A stretch of 64,000 bases of DNA, from NCBI RefSeq assembly GCF_001544495.1, contig NZ_FCNZ02000006.1:124001-188000 (forward strand), read 5' to 3'. This stretch comes from Caballeronia telluris. GTDB taxonomy: Bacteria > Pseudomonadota > Gammaproteobacteria > Burkholderiales > Burkholderiaceae. The notes beneath the pieces are model-generated. The model was not told the DNA's origin, ran no database searches, and was given only the letters and a program-made list of their open reading frames with translations. Position numbers and translations under genes: made by a program. This document shows positions 1 to 8,013 of this stretch, piece by piece; positions within the stretch are counted from its first letter, which is position 1; each line of letters starts with the position of its first letter.

Positions 1-1796
1 GGCGGGTACTTGCTGCGGTTCTCGTCGAGGATCTGCTCGTAGACGGTGTCGGTCGAGTTCTGCAAGCCCACTACGCTGACGAGCGTCTGGCGCGCGGTGC
101 TGACGAGCGTCGCGTCGGGTGCCATTGCGAGCGCCGCGCCGTGCTGCGCGAGGTGATTCGCGTGGAAGGTGATGAGACGCTGCGTGAGGTCGCGCCAGCC
201 GCCCGGGGTCACTGGCGATGAATCGGGGCGCGCGGGCTGCGCTGTTTCGAGTAGCGCGGGAATCAGGAATCGGGTGTCAGTGTGCTGCGGGTTGGCGAGC
301 ATCAGGTAGGTCTTGAGCGTGCTGTAGGCGCGTTTTGTCTGCGCGTCGCCGCCGCTTGCGAGTTCCTGGTCGGTCAGTGCGCTGAGTTGCCGGAGGTCGG
401 CTTCGAGTTTTGCGCGGATGGGTTGGGTCAGGATGCGGTTGCTCGCCGTGGCGTAGGTGGGCCATAGGGCGGTGAGCAACGCGGCGTCGTGGTTTAGGCC
501 GAAACGGGCGTACCAGGGGGCGCCTTCGTGTTGGCGGGTTTCGAGGGTGTCGAGGTGTTTTTGGAGGGCGTCGAGGGTCTGGGCGGCTTGGGTGGGATCG
601 AGCGCCGCTGTCGCGCTGAGCGCGAGATTCGCAGCCGCCTCAATGCCGGTTCGGTTCACCACCCCGGACAGGATCGTGCCGATGAGCGACAAGGCGGCAA
701 GCGTTGTGACGGCCCAGGCGACCGAGGTCGACGGTGAGAAGCCGACGCGCCGGCCACGGACGTGGCGGCTGTGTTCGGCAACCGTTTGCCAGGTCGCAAG
801 CGCGCGCGCGCGTGAATCCTCATGCTTCGCAGCAGTGTCGGCGCCTTGCGAACTGAACAGCGGCGCAAACAGGATGCCGAACACGGCTGTTCGACTTGCG
901 CGACCGTTATTCAGGCGCATGACGAGTGCGGAGAGCGCATCGGTACGATGCGTCACATGTCGCGAGACTTGGGCGAGACAGCGCTCGTTGATATTCGGCA
1001 CCAGCCTCTGCACGCTTAGATCTGCGAGTCGTCGCGACACGCTCTCCAGCGACAGTCGCATTTGCGCGCTGTCGATACCACGCGTCGACCACGTGATGGC
1101 GACGGGATCGCTGGCAGCCGGTATGACGCCGTCGACATCGACCACATCGAGGAGGTAAGCGGGCGCAGCCCATCCAAGCAGACGGCTTTTTCGCACAAGC
1201 TCATGTTCGAACATGGCCGGATCTTGTGAGGCTCGCGCACCGTCGGCCGCGCGCACGATCTGAATCACCGCATCGACAGACCGCCGACGCCACCCCGCGC
1301 GGAATCGCGCGAGCCACTCGGTATCGCGCTTACCGCTTCCTTCCGCATAGAGAAGCACCGCACCGGACGAGACGTGCCACCCACGGGCACTCAGCCCAGG
1401 AACCAGCGCATCGACCACGTCCTTTTCACCCGATATCAGGAGCCACGGTTGCCCGTAGCGCCAACGCCACCCGTAAGCAAGCTGTAGCGCTGATTTAAAA
1501 TCCATGTACCGCTGTGCGACAAGGTCGATCCGCGCGTCGTCCGTCCCTGCCCGCGCCGCTGGATCGCGTTGATAGCGATCCGGTTCGCGCTTCGGTGCAT
1601 GCTTAGCAACCTGCTGCCACGCCCACGTCAATGGCGCGCGTAGCCACAGCAATATCATGCCGCCCATCAGGGCGACGCCGATCCGAATCACCGGCGAAGC
1701 GTTATAGTCAGAGCCAAAAAAATACGCGATGATCGCGGCGAACAACGTGATAGTCCAAACGACAATCCAATAACCCTTGACCTTCATGCCCTTCAT
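1..1796 (-). CDS. tssM: TssM/IcmF-like T6SS inner-membrane protein (C-terminus cut by window edge)
   Basis: About 598 N-terminal residues are present and the gene runs off the left edge. The start ATG (1796) overlaps the stop of the upstream membrane-protein gene as ATGA. The topology is that of TssM: two membrane segments near residues 8-26 and 34-55, a cytoplasmic region, a third membrane segment near residues 357-380, then a periplasmic ImcF-related region with the typical 'YSTLKTYLML' and 'WRDLTQRL' stretches. TssM and TssL form the trans-envelope complex of the T6SS. The place where TssM proteins usually carry a GxxGxGKT nucleotide-binding loop reads 'PWLLISGEKDVVDAL', so Walker A is missing. 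It could be the system's only TssM or an accessory IcmF-like paralogue; the rest of the cluster would decide. Family call is firm, exact role less so. Confidence 0.8.
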   Translation of the reverse strand, partial: MKGMKVKGYWIVVWTITLFAAIIAYFFGSDYNASPVIRIGVALMGGMILLWLRAPLTWAWQQVAKHAPKREPDRYQRDPAARAGTDDARIDLVAQRYMDFKSALQLAYGWRWRYGQPWLLISGEKDVVDALVPGLSARGWHVSSGAVLLYAEGSGKRDTEWLARFRAGWRRRSVDAVIQIVRAADGARASQDPAMFEHELVRKSRLLGWAAPAYLLDVVDVDGVIPAASDPVAITWSTRGIDSAQMRLSLESVSRRLADLSVQRLVPNINERCLAQVSRHVTHRTDALSALVMRLNNGRASRTAVFGILFAPLFSSQGADTAAKHEDSRARALATWQTVAEHSRHVRGRRVGFSPSTSVAWAVTTLAALSLIGTILSGVVNRTGIEAAANLALSATAALDPTQAAQTLDALQKHLDTLETRQHEGAPWYARFGLNHDAALLTALWPTYATASNRILTQPIRAKLEADLRQLSALTDQELASGGDAQTKRAYSTLKTYLMLANPQHTDTRFLIPALLETAQPARPDSSPVTPGGWRDLTQRLITFHANHLAQHGAALAMAPDATLVSTARQTLVSVVGLQNSTDTVYEQILDENRSKYP

Positions 1797-3034
1797 TGCT
1801 CGATTTCCATTTCATTGCCCTGCGAAACCGGTCGCACGACGGCCACGCTGAATGCCTGCTCGCGTACCGCGATCATCTGTGGTTCGCCGCTTTGCCACGC
1901 ATGCTCCGTCGCCAGAGCCGCCGCCAACCATCCCGCCGCCGCTCCTGGTTTGCCTAGAGCAAGATCGATATCGTGGATACCCGGAAAACCTTCTTCTTCT
2001 CCAAGCTTTAGTCCGAGTTCGGTCGTAACGTTCAGGAACGAAGGCTTGTCCTGTCCGACGAGCCCGGCCTGCCACACGTGGTGGAGCTCGGCCGCTGATA
2101 GTCCCCCCCATAGCAAACTGGTCGTCACGGCGTCGCGAAGTTCTGCCCCAGTGGATTCCACCGGCCTATGCAGCAATGCAACGGCCTTTAGACCCGACCG
2201 CTCGACTAGAGGCGTCCAACCGCACAAGAACGCGACGCCAACTTCGGCGCTGTTCTCAGGCGGCTCCGCGTGAAGTTGTGCGGCAACGAACAACGTCAAT
2301 TTTTCCAGCGCGGGACCGCCTTTGATATCCAGCCATTCATCGACTGCCATTAGCCCTCGTTGCACGTTCAGCAACGATGCGGACGCTTGCGCGTGTCCAG
2401 TTTGCTCCCAACAATGCTTCCATGTCTCCAGCAACTCGTCGCCATCCATTTCAGGGGGCACCTGCAATCTGACTTCGAAAGGGACGGTTTTTGGGAATCC
2501 GCTCAACGTTTCGTCGAGTTCACCCAGTAACGACAGAAACAAGGCGCGATAGCGGCAGGGGCTTTCTTTGTCCCCGGTCAGCGTCAGTGCAGTGTGACGA
2601 ATTGCGCCCTCCCCCACGCGAGGCGCCCGCGCCTTCAGCGCGGACTGCTTCTCGTCCGCAATGGCAGATGCGACGCCGTACTCGCCCATCGCGCATACGT
2701 AGGCCGAACCCAAGACCGCCAGAGGCTCACGCGCGAATTCAATGGCCCGCGCTCGATCGGCTTCGAAGACTTCCCTCTCCGCCTGAAGCCTGTCGGTTTC
2801 GTCGTCGTAATAGAACAGACGCAGACCAAACGCCAAGCACCACGCGAGCGCGGGAAACGCCAGCACGCGCGCCCAGAACCACGCCGAACCAGTCGGCTCG
2901 CCCTTTGGCCACGTCAATAGAGTCAGCGACACGCCGGCGAGCATGAACGCAACGAATAGCGCTAGCCACGCAACTGGCTTGGGTGGCGATGGCGACTCGA
3001 TCCGCGATGCGAGTACGGACAGTTCCACTGGCAT
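1793..3034 (-). CDS. T6SS-associated membrane protein of unknown function
   Basis: The protein has 413 residues if it starts at ATG 3034, just after the PAAR stop. A longer reading from 3112 would overlap the PAAR gene and is less likely. Two hydrophobic segments lie near residues 22-42 and 55-75, the second ending in 'FYYDDETDRLQAEREVF', followed by a long soluble C-terminal part with no motif I recognise. Its position between PAAR and the TssM-like gene, with ATGA overlap to the latter, suggests translational coupling. Proteins of this shape occur beside VgrG/PAAR and IcmF genes in Burkholderiales, but I know no established function. It could assist TssM or effector loading; that is inference from context only. 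Confidence 0.65.
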   Translation of the reverse strand: MPVELSVLASRIESPSPPKPVAWLALFVAFMLAGVSLTLLTWPKGEPTGSAWFWARVLAFPALAWCLAFGLRLFYYDDETDRLQAEREVFEADRARAIEFAREPLAVLGSAYVCAMGEYGVASAIADEKQSALKARAPRVGEGAIRHTALTLTGDKESPCRYRALFLSLLGELDETLSGFPKTVPFEVRLQVPPEMDGDELLETWKHCWEQTGHAQASASLLNVQRGLMAVDEWLDIKGGPALEKLTLFVAAQLHAEPPENSAEVGVAFLCGWTPLVERSGLKAVALLHRPVESTGAELRDAVTTSLLWGGLSAAELHHVWQAGLVGQDKPSFLNVTTELGLKLGEEEGFPGIHDIDLALGKPGAAAGWLAAALATEHAWQSGEPQMIAVREQAFSVAVVRPVSQGNEMEIEQ

Positions 3035-3038
3035 CGCT

Positions 3039-3287
3039 TTAGACCAGACTGGAAAGCAACCGGCAGCCGCAAACAGCGCGGTACCCGTGGCGGGCGATCG
3101 GCACGCCGCCATCGGTCATGGACTCGTCGCCGGCGATGATCAGATTGGGATGGATATCGTGCTTTGGGCAGGAGACTTCGTCGCCCTTGCGGGCGACCGG
3201 GCGTCCTTCGAAGCGCATCGTCGTCGAAGCACTGACGACAGCGCCGCCGTGGTCTGTCGGGTCACCCAGTCGGATCAGGTCGATCAT
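3039..3287 (-). CDS. PAAR-domain spike-tip protein
   Basis: This 82-residue protein is a stand-alone PAAR domain. It contains the pattern expected of these beta-helical tips: 'IRLGDPTDHGGAVVSAS', 'GRPVARKGDEVSCPKH' and 'GVPIARHGYRAVCGCRL', with His and Cys residues able to bind the tip metal. PAAR proteins cap the VgrG trimer, sharpen the T6SS spike and help carry effectors. A strong ribosome binding site (TAAGGAG) stands just before the ATG. The gene is two cistrons downstream of the muramidase effector and in the same direction as vgrG, so this spike probably delivers that effector. There is no C-terminal toxin extension. Confidence 0.9.
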   Translation of the reverse strand: MIDLIRLGDPTDHGGAVVSASTTMRFEGRPVARKGDEVSCPKHDIHPNLIIAGDESMTDGGVPIARHGYRAVCGCRLLSSLV

Positions 3288-3378
3288 TTTTTCTCCTTAA
3301 AACTCGGGTAGAGCGTTTTCTGTCTTAGCGATAACTGCTCTGCGTATCATGAAACCCGACCGCGCATCGCCTGAATTT

Positions 3379-4038
3379 CTATTCCGGGAACGGAGTCACC
3401 GTATCCGAGATCTTTACCCAACCCGTCGAAGTCCGGCCGCTTGTGTCATTCAAAAATTTCACAAAATAGAAGTCGTTTCTTTTATCAAGAGCCACTACAA
3501 CATCACCGCGGACGAGAAATCCATTCCTTTTCGAGAATCCACCATTTTTATAATCGAAGAAATTCGATTTTCCTCTTATTACTAAAAGGCCGACAATGGG
3601 TGTGCGCTTCTCGACGCTATTGGGAACGGCAGAACCTTTCTGAAATCCTCCACCGGCCGCGGTCAAACATCCGTCAGGCAGCCGCTCCATCTGAATGGTC
3701 CAACGTTCTCCGGCGATGACCAGTTCGCCCGGTAGATCTTCTGCAGGATCACGGTTTTTGTAGGTGCTGTCCGTTGAAAAAGTCTGTACTGTCAACTGCG
3801 ACGAGTGCTCCGGTTTGGATGCCGAAGTGAAAAAAAATCTGCAGGACACCGGGGGCCGGATGCTCTCCACGCCCGGCAGTGTCAGTCCGTAATATCCATT
3901 TATTTTTCCATCTTTTTCCTCGGCGACAATGTACGGCGTATCGAATTCGATCAGCGTATTTGCAACTGCAAACTGACTAACAAACGCAAAGAACGCGATA
4001 AATACATTTGAGATGATTCTTGAATCGATAGATGCCAT
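3379..4038 (-). CDS. Putative periplasmic immunity protein with C-terminal bacterial SH3 domain
   Basis: This 219-residue protein starts with a Sec-type signal sequence (about residues 1-26, ending 'FAVAN'). It ends in a bacterial SH3-like repeat at about residues 150-215, with 'GFLVRGDVVVALDKRNDFYFVKF' split by typical SH3 turns and closing with 'TGWVKISD'. Its ATG overlaps the stop of the muramidase effector gene (TAATG), the usual layout of a T6SS effector and its cognate immunity gene. A secreted protein is what would be needed to protect the periplasmic cell wall from a peptidoglycan hydrolase. SH3b domains often bind cell-wall peptides, so it may block the enzyme or shield its substrate. 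The region is visibly more AT-rich than its neighbours. The immunity role is inferred from position and export signal. Confidence 0.65.
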   Translation of the reverse strand: MASIDSRIISNVFIAFFAFVSQFAVANTLIEFDTPYIVAEEKDGKINGYYGLTLPGVESIRPPVSCRFFFTSASKPEHSSQLTVQTFSTDSTYKNRDPAEDLPGELVIAGERWTIQMERLPDGCLTAAGGGFQKGSAVPNSVEKRTPIVGLLVIRGKSNFFDYKNGGFSKRNGFLVRGDVVVALDKRNDFYFVKFLNDTSGRTSTGWVKISDTVTPFPE

Positions 4039-5378
4039 TACACCCCATCCTTTTGCGATCGTTTCTTTACCAGCGCTTCGTACTGCTTTTTCAATTTCAA
4101 GTCGTAGCCGTTTTGCCCCTTTCCATTATATGTGCGCGCAATATGCAACCAATCTTTAGATTGAAGTGCCGGCTGCAAACGATTCATCTTAATAAAAGAT
4201 AGAAACGTTTGGAACTGGCCAGCTTCATTTTTCGACACCGCCTTTACCATGTCGTGAACCGAGACAAAGCCCCCAGAATAGTTTTCTCCAAGTACCTGAA
4301 ACTTGCCCCACGAGCATGCTTTGAGAGCCGCATCTTTGTCTAGCTTGTACGCCCTCATAAGCCGCTGATAGCTAAACTCGTTGTTTAACTCTTTTCCTCC
4401 AACGTTGGGATATTGATCGGCCGACAACTCATCGACGCTTTTAATTTTGGTAAGCTTCCCATACGTATAAGGGACTTTTGCCGAAAGCCCCGGGTAGTCT
4501 TCGTCATACTTGTGCTTCGGATTTGTATTGCGCGAAAATACGTGCCTTTCGTACAAAATGAATGGTCGATTATGCTTGTCAAAACCGCTCCCCCCTGATT
4601 CAACCATTTCGATTGCCCTTATTACTTCTACCTCGCAGCCAAACGCCTTCGCCGCAGCAATGTAGTCGGCTTCTGCTAATGTTTCTCCCGTGTATTTTTC
4701 CAGAAACTCGAGACTTACCGCGTCCTTAGTGACACGCGCGACCGGTTTATCCGAGCGGTCGCATGTCTCGTGAGTTCGGATTCCAAGCTCTCCCTGCAAC
4801 CAACTCCACGCGCTTTGTAAAACTCCTTCCGTCGTTCCCACGTCATTTCTTTCATCCGCACCTGCGCTTGAATGATGCTGTGTGTCCGCGGGCTGTTTGG
4901 GAGACCTGTTTTGTCGGTCGACCTGACTTTCGTTCGGATGGGGACGGGTTCGCGCCTCAAGCTTGAGCTTCGGACTGACAAGCGTAACTAGCTTGTTGGC
5001 ATAACCGGACACAATCGTGGCAATCTCCTTAAGATCGCCCTCCGCGCGACGGACAAAAAGCGCAACTTGATCCACCGGCGAATCGGTTTGTATAGCAACT
5101 GCACGGCCGTTGTCATCCGTCTTTCCAGATGCTTCCTTGCCGCAGTACCTGATTACGTATGGCAAGTCGCGCAACGGATTATGATCCCGATCTAGAAACT
5201 GAACATTCACTCCGCAAACCGCCCTTTTACTCAAAGCGAGCTTCTTCCCGACTGCAATCCGATTTGGGTTTCGGATGCCGTTCAACTTAGCGAGTTCGGA
5301 AACGGGCACGCCGGTCCTACGGGCTATACTGGACAATGTGTCATTCGGTTGAACGATGTAGAAATCGCTGGTAGTCAC
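4038..5378 (-). CDS. T6SS cell-wall effector: LysM, TTR-like and N-acetylmuramidase domains
   Basis: The protein has 446 residues. An N-terminal LysM domain (about residues 6-50, 'YIVQPNDTLSSIARRTG') binds peptidoglycan. A transthyretin-like beta domain follows (about 54-135). The C-terminal half (about 225-440) matches the DUF3380 N-acetylmuramidase family: 'EVIRAIEMVESGGSGF', 'RPFILYERHVF', 'ACSWGKFQVLGENY' and 'ARTYNGKGQNGYDLKLK'. The Glu residues near 257 and 260 are the likely catalytic acids. It would cleave the MurNAc-GlcNAc bond in the periplasm of a rival. The ATG overlaps the vgrG stop by 4 bp, and a secreted probable immunity protein follows directly, so VgrG is the likely carrier. 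There is no signal peptide, as expected for T6SS cargo. A phage endolysin origin is possible, since DUF3380 enzymes occur in prophages. Confidence 0.85.
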   Translation of the reverse strand: MTTSDFYIVQPNDTLSSIARRTGVPVSELAKLNGIRNPNRIAVGKKLALSKRAVCGVNVQFLDRDHNPLRDLPYVIRYCGKEASGKTDDNGRAVAIQTDSPVDQVALFVRRAEGDLKEIATIVSGYANKLVTLVSPKLKLEARTRPHPNESQVDRQNRSPKQPADTQHHSSAGADERNDVGTTEGVLQSAWSWLQGELGIRTHETCDRSDKPVARVTKDAVSLEFLEKYTGETLAEADYIAAAKAFGCEVEVIRAIEMVESGGSGFDKHNRPFILYERHVFSRNTNPKHKYDEDYPGLSAKVPYTYGKLTKIKSVDELSADQYPNVGGKELNNEFSYQRLMRAYKLDKDAALKACSWGKFQVLGENYSGGFVSVHDMVKAVSKNEAGQFQTFLSFIKMNRLQPALQSKDWLHIARTYNGKGQNGYDLKLKKQYEALVKKRSQKDGV

Positions 5379-7930
5379 GTAGCGCTCTCCGGTTCAAAGT
5401 CATCGTCCAATAACTCAAGTTCCTCAACGACACCCCAGTTTCCCCCGCCGATGAAAGCTGTTATCAGCTCAGGCCCACTGGTGAATATGCGATCGGTGAT
5501 TCCATTTTCACTCGTAGTGCCGGCGCGAAGCAGCTTGCCCTGCTCATTGCGGATCTCGTACTCGACTCCCGCCCACTTCTCATTACTAGCGGGATCATTG
5601 GCAATAACCTTTGAGAGGTCGAATTTTTGACTGAATTGCTTTGAGTCGGGTATCTGAGCGAAGTCCAGCCCTTGTAACCGCATGCTTACCGGCCCCGGCT
5701 TATCCCAAGACGCGCACTTCTCCAGAATGTCCCCCGGCGTGCCGTTCTCGATGCGTTCAGCGTTGATCTTGATGTACGACCCGCCCGCGCCGATCCAAAC
5801 TTCCTTCGCCGCTGACAGGATCAGCTTGCCTTCCGTGCTCGTGATCGTCACGTCCTTCAGTGCTGCCAGCGACATCTCGTCGCGTTGCGCCTGAATCTCC
5901 ACCTTGCCCTTGGCCGCGAACAGCTTCATGCCCAGCTTCTGCGCGAACAGCGACACTGCTTCACCGGCTGCCACCGTGAACCGCCTCATCACACCGATGT
6001 CCGCATTTCCGCCCGCGGTCGCGATCAGATTCTGATTCGCGCTCAGTTGCAGGTGCTCGCCCGAGACGAGTGCGACCCCGGCCGGCGCGCTGACGAGTAC
6101 GCCCGCCTTCTTCAGATCGTTCAGCGTGCCATCGAACAACGCCTTCTGCTTGTCATAGTCAGCAGCGATCGCTTGCGCGGCTTTCGCCGCCTCAGCCAAC
6201 GACTGCATCTGCTGCAGCGCCTGTTCAAGCAAACCCTGCGCAGGCTGCATGTCCAATTGCTTGCCATTGGCCGCTTGCTGGGCGTCGGCGGAAATGTAGA
6301 CGCCCTTCGCACCCCTCACCGCCACATGCCCATCCGACCGCAGTTCCGCCCCTTCCCCCCGCTTCTCCCGCTGCCCGTCGACCATATGCCCCAGATTCAG
6401 CTCACTGGTCTGAAACGGCGTGGTCAAATGAACGTGCTCGGTCCCCTCACGATCCTCCATCCGCAGCTCATTACGGCCAGCCGTGCGAATGATGTTGCGC
6501 GTGTTGTTCTCGTTATTGACGTGATCCTGATGCTGACTATCGTGCATCGCGCCGATGATCACGGGCCGATCCGGATCGCCTTCCGTATGAATGACGGCGA
6601 CTTCCGTCCCATCGATCAGCGGATAGTGATGCCCGTAGTCGCGCCCGGCATACGGTTTCGCCAACCGCACCGGCCGGCTGGTACCGCCCGGACTCCACGA
6701 ATCCAGATCGAACGGCAATTGAATCCGATACCACCCTTGCGGCGTCAGATACGCGTACTTGTAGTTATCCGGCGACATCACGCGTGCCGGAAGGATGCCG
6801 CTGATCTTCGGCTTGGCGGCCGGATCGACCATCGATCGATAGACACGATCCGAAGGAATCGCAGTGAAGACGCTCGAATACGCCTCACCACGCGACGCCT
6901 TATGAAGAACCGTCGTCAGCAAAAGCCCATGCTCAGCGTTGGCAAGCTCGCGGTTGCTGAAGCGAAACACCGCACCCGGCGTCATGCCGATCACGTTACC
7001 GGTGCCTTCGAAAGTCACCTGACGAGCGAGCTCCGCCTGATGCCGCAGCGTCGCCACCCGTTTGCCCGCGTTGGGCGTCGGATGATGCTCGCCCCATCGA
7101 TACTGATTGCCGCTCGTCGTCTCATCGTCGCGGGCAGCGTTGATGTTGGTCAGAAGTGTCACGCCCGCCGTGCGATGGTTGTAGTCATCGACCGTGACCG
7201 ACTGCGTCACGCGCGTGCGATGCTCGGCCAGCGACATCACCGATTCCACCCCCGCGCTCGCCATCCCGCCTTCCGCGCGATAAGGCGCGATCAGCTTGGG
7301 CTCGCGCGCATACGCGTCGAGATCGTCGCCGAAGACGATCACATCGCGTTCGGCGGTCTGTTCGAACCGAAACCAGATGCCTTCGTCGGCGGCGATTCGC
7401 TTGATGAATGCCAGAGCCGATTCGCTGTACTGCGTCGTGTACTCGCGACTCTGATACTCCGCGCGCAGCTTGAACTGAAAATCGACGGCGGTGAAGCCAT
7501 GGTGACGCAACACGTCTTCGATGATCGACGGCACCGTCTGGTTCTGAAACAGCCTGCTGGCGACCTCGAGCTTCAAGTCCGACAGCCGCGGCTCCAGCAC
7601 CACGCGATAGCGCGTTTCATCCGCCGACGATCCCAGTTCATCGAACGCGGTGACGATGCCATTGAACAACCGCGCCGGCGCCTTCGCCAAGCGCGCGGTC
7701 AGCTCCGCGGGCAGTCCCGCATTCACATCGACCGGTTCGATAGCAAACTTCGCCGGCTTGCCGAGCACTTCCGCCACGGGAATCGCGGCCCGCACGCTCG
7801 TGAATTCAATCGCCAGCCGATACGTCTCGCTGATCGCCTCGCGTCCCTCGAACGCGAGCACCGAGAACGGTGCGGGCTGCTTCGCGAGACGCAGGCTGTA
7901 CGCTTGCGTCGGTAGAATCATCGAACCCAT
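5375..7930 (-). CDS. vgrG: VgrG spike protein with DUF2345 and TTR-like C-terminal extension
   Basis: VgrG (851 residues) trimerises into the T6SS spike that sits on the Hcp tube. The gp27/gp44-like base occupies about residues 1-390, with late-control-D/Rhs-Vgr motifs such as 'YTTQYSESALAFIKRIAADEGIWF'. The gp5 OB-fold follows ('SRPVRLAKPYAGRDYGHHYPLIDGTEV', near 410-470). DUF2345 spans about 600-740. The last 100 residues form an extra domain ('AGVEYEIRNEQGKLLRAGTT') resembling transthyretin-like domains that bind effectors in other VgrGs. ATG 7930 has an AGGAG site upstream; the alternative start at 7921 differs by three residues. The effector gene overlaps the stop by 4 bp. Base composition falls toward the end of the gene, where the effector cassette begins. 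Confidence 0.93.
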   Translation of the reverse strand: MGSMILPTQAYSLRLAKQPAPFSVLAFEGREAISETYRLAIEFTSVRAAIPVAEVLGKPAKFAIEPVDVNAGLPAELTARLAKAPARLFNGIVTAFDELGSSADETRYRVVLEPRLSDLKLEVASRLFQNQTVPSIIEDVLRHHGFTAVDFQFKLRAEYQSREYTTQYSESALAFIKRIAADEGIWFRFEQTAERDVIVFGDDLDAYAREPKLIAPYRAEGGMASAGVESVMSLAEHRTRVTQSVTVDDYNHRTAGVTLLTNINAARDDETTSGNQYRWGEHHPTPNAGKRVATLRHQAELARQVTFEGTGNVIGMTPGAVFRFSNRELANAEHGLLLTTVLHKASRGEAYSSVFTAIPSDRVYRSMVDPAAKPKISGILPARVMSPDNYKYAYLTPQGWYRIQLPFDLDSWSPGGTSRPVRLAKPYAGRDYGHHYPLIDGTEVAVIHTEGDPDRPVIIGAMHDSQHQDHVNNENNTRNIIRTAGRNELRMEDREGTEHVHLTTPFQTSELNLGHMVDGQREKRGEGAELRSDGHVAVRGAKGVYISADAQQAANGKQLDMQPAQGLLEQALQQMQSLAEAAKAAQAIAADYDKQKALFDGTLNDLKKAGVLVSAPAGVALVSGEHLQLSANQNLIATAGGNADIGVMRRFTVAAGEAVSLFAQKLGMKLFAAKGKVEIQAQRDEMSLAALKDVTITSTEGKLILSAAKEVWIGAGGSYIKINAERIENGTPGDILEKCASWDKPGPVSMRLQGLDFAQIPDSKQFSQKFDLSKVIANDPASNEKWAGVEYEIRNEQGKLLRAGTTSENGITDRIFTSGPELITAFIGGGNWGVVEELELLDDDFEPESAT

Positions 7931-7962
7931 CGGATGTGTCTCCTGTCATCTACAAACGCAAC

Positions 7963-8008
7963 GCGCCGTCCCACGCCTGCACGCGCGCATGCAGGCAGGA
8001 AACGGCGC
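7963..8008 (-). promoter_or_regulatory. Two-step hairpin between tssC and vgrG
   Basis: Right after the tssC stop the transcript can fold into a long hairpin. The outer stem is GCGCCGT/ACGGCGC (7963-7969 with 8002-8008) and the inner stem is GCCTGCA/TGCAGGC (7975-7981 with 7990-7996), with matched 5-nt internal loops on both sides. There is no run of U after it, so it is more likely a processing, stability or attenuation element than a classical terminator. It would lower vgrG output relative to the sheath genes. The function is inferred. Confidence 0.55.
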
Positions 8009-8013
8009 TGGTT

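Noticed and set aside
5885..7915. Open frame of 676 codons opposite vgrG
   Set aside because: VgrG on the minus strand has full family similarity; the opposite frame is Arg/His-rich and without domains.
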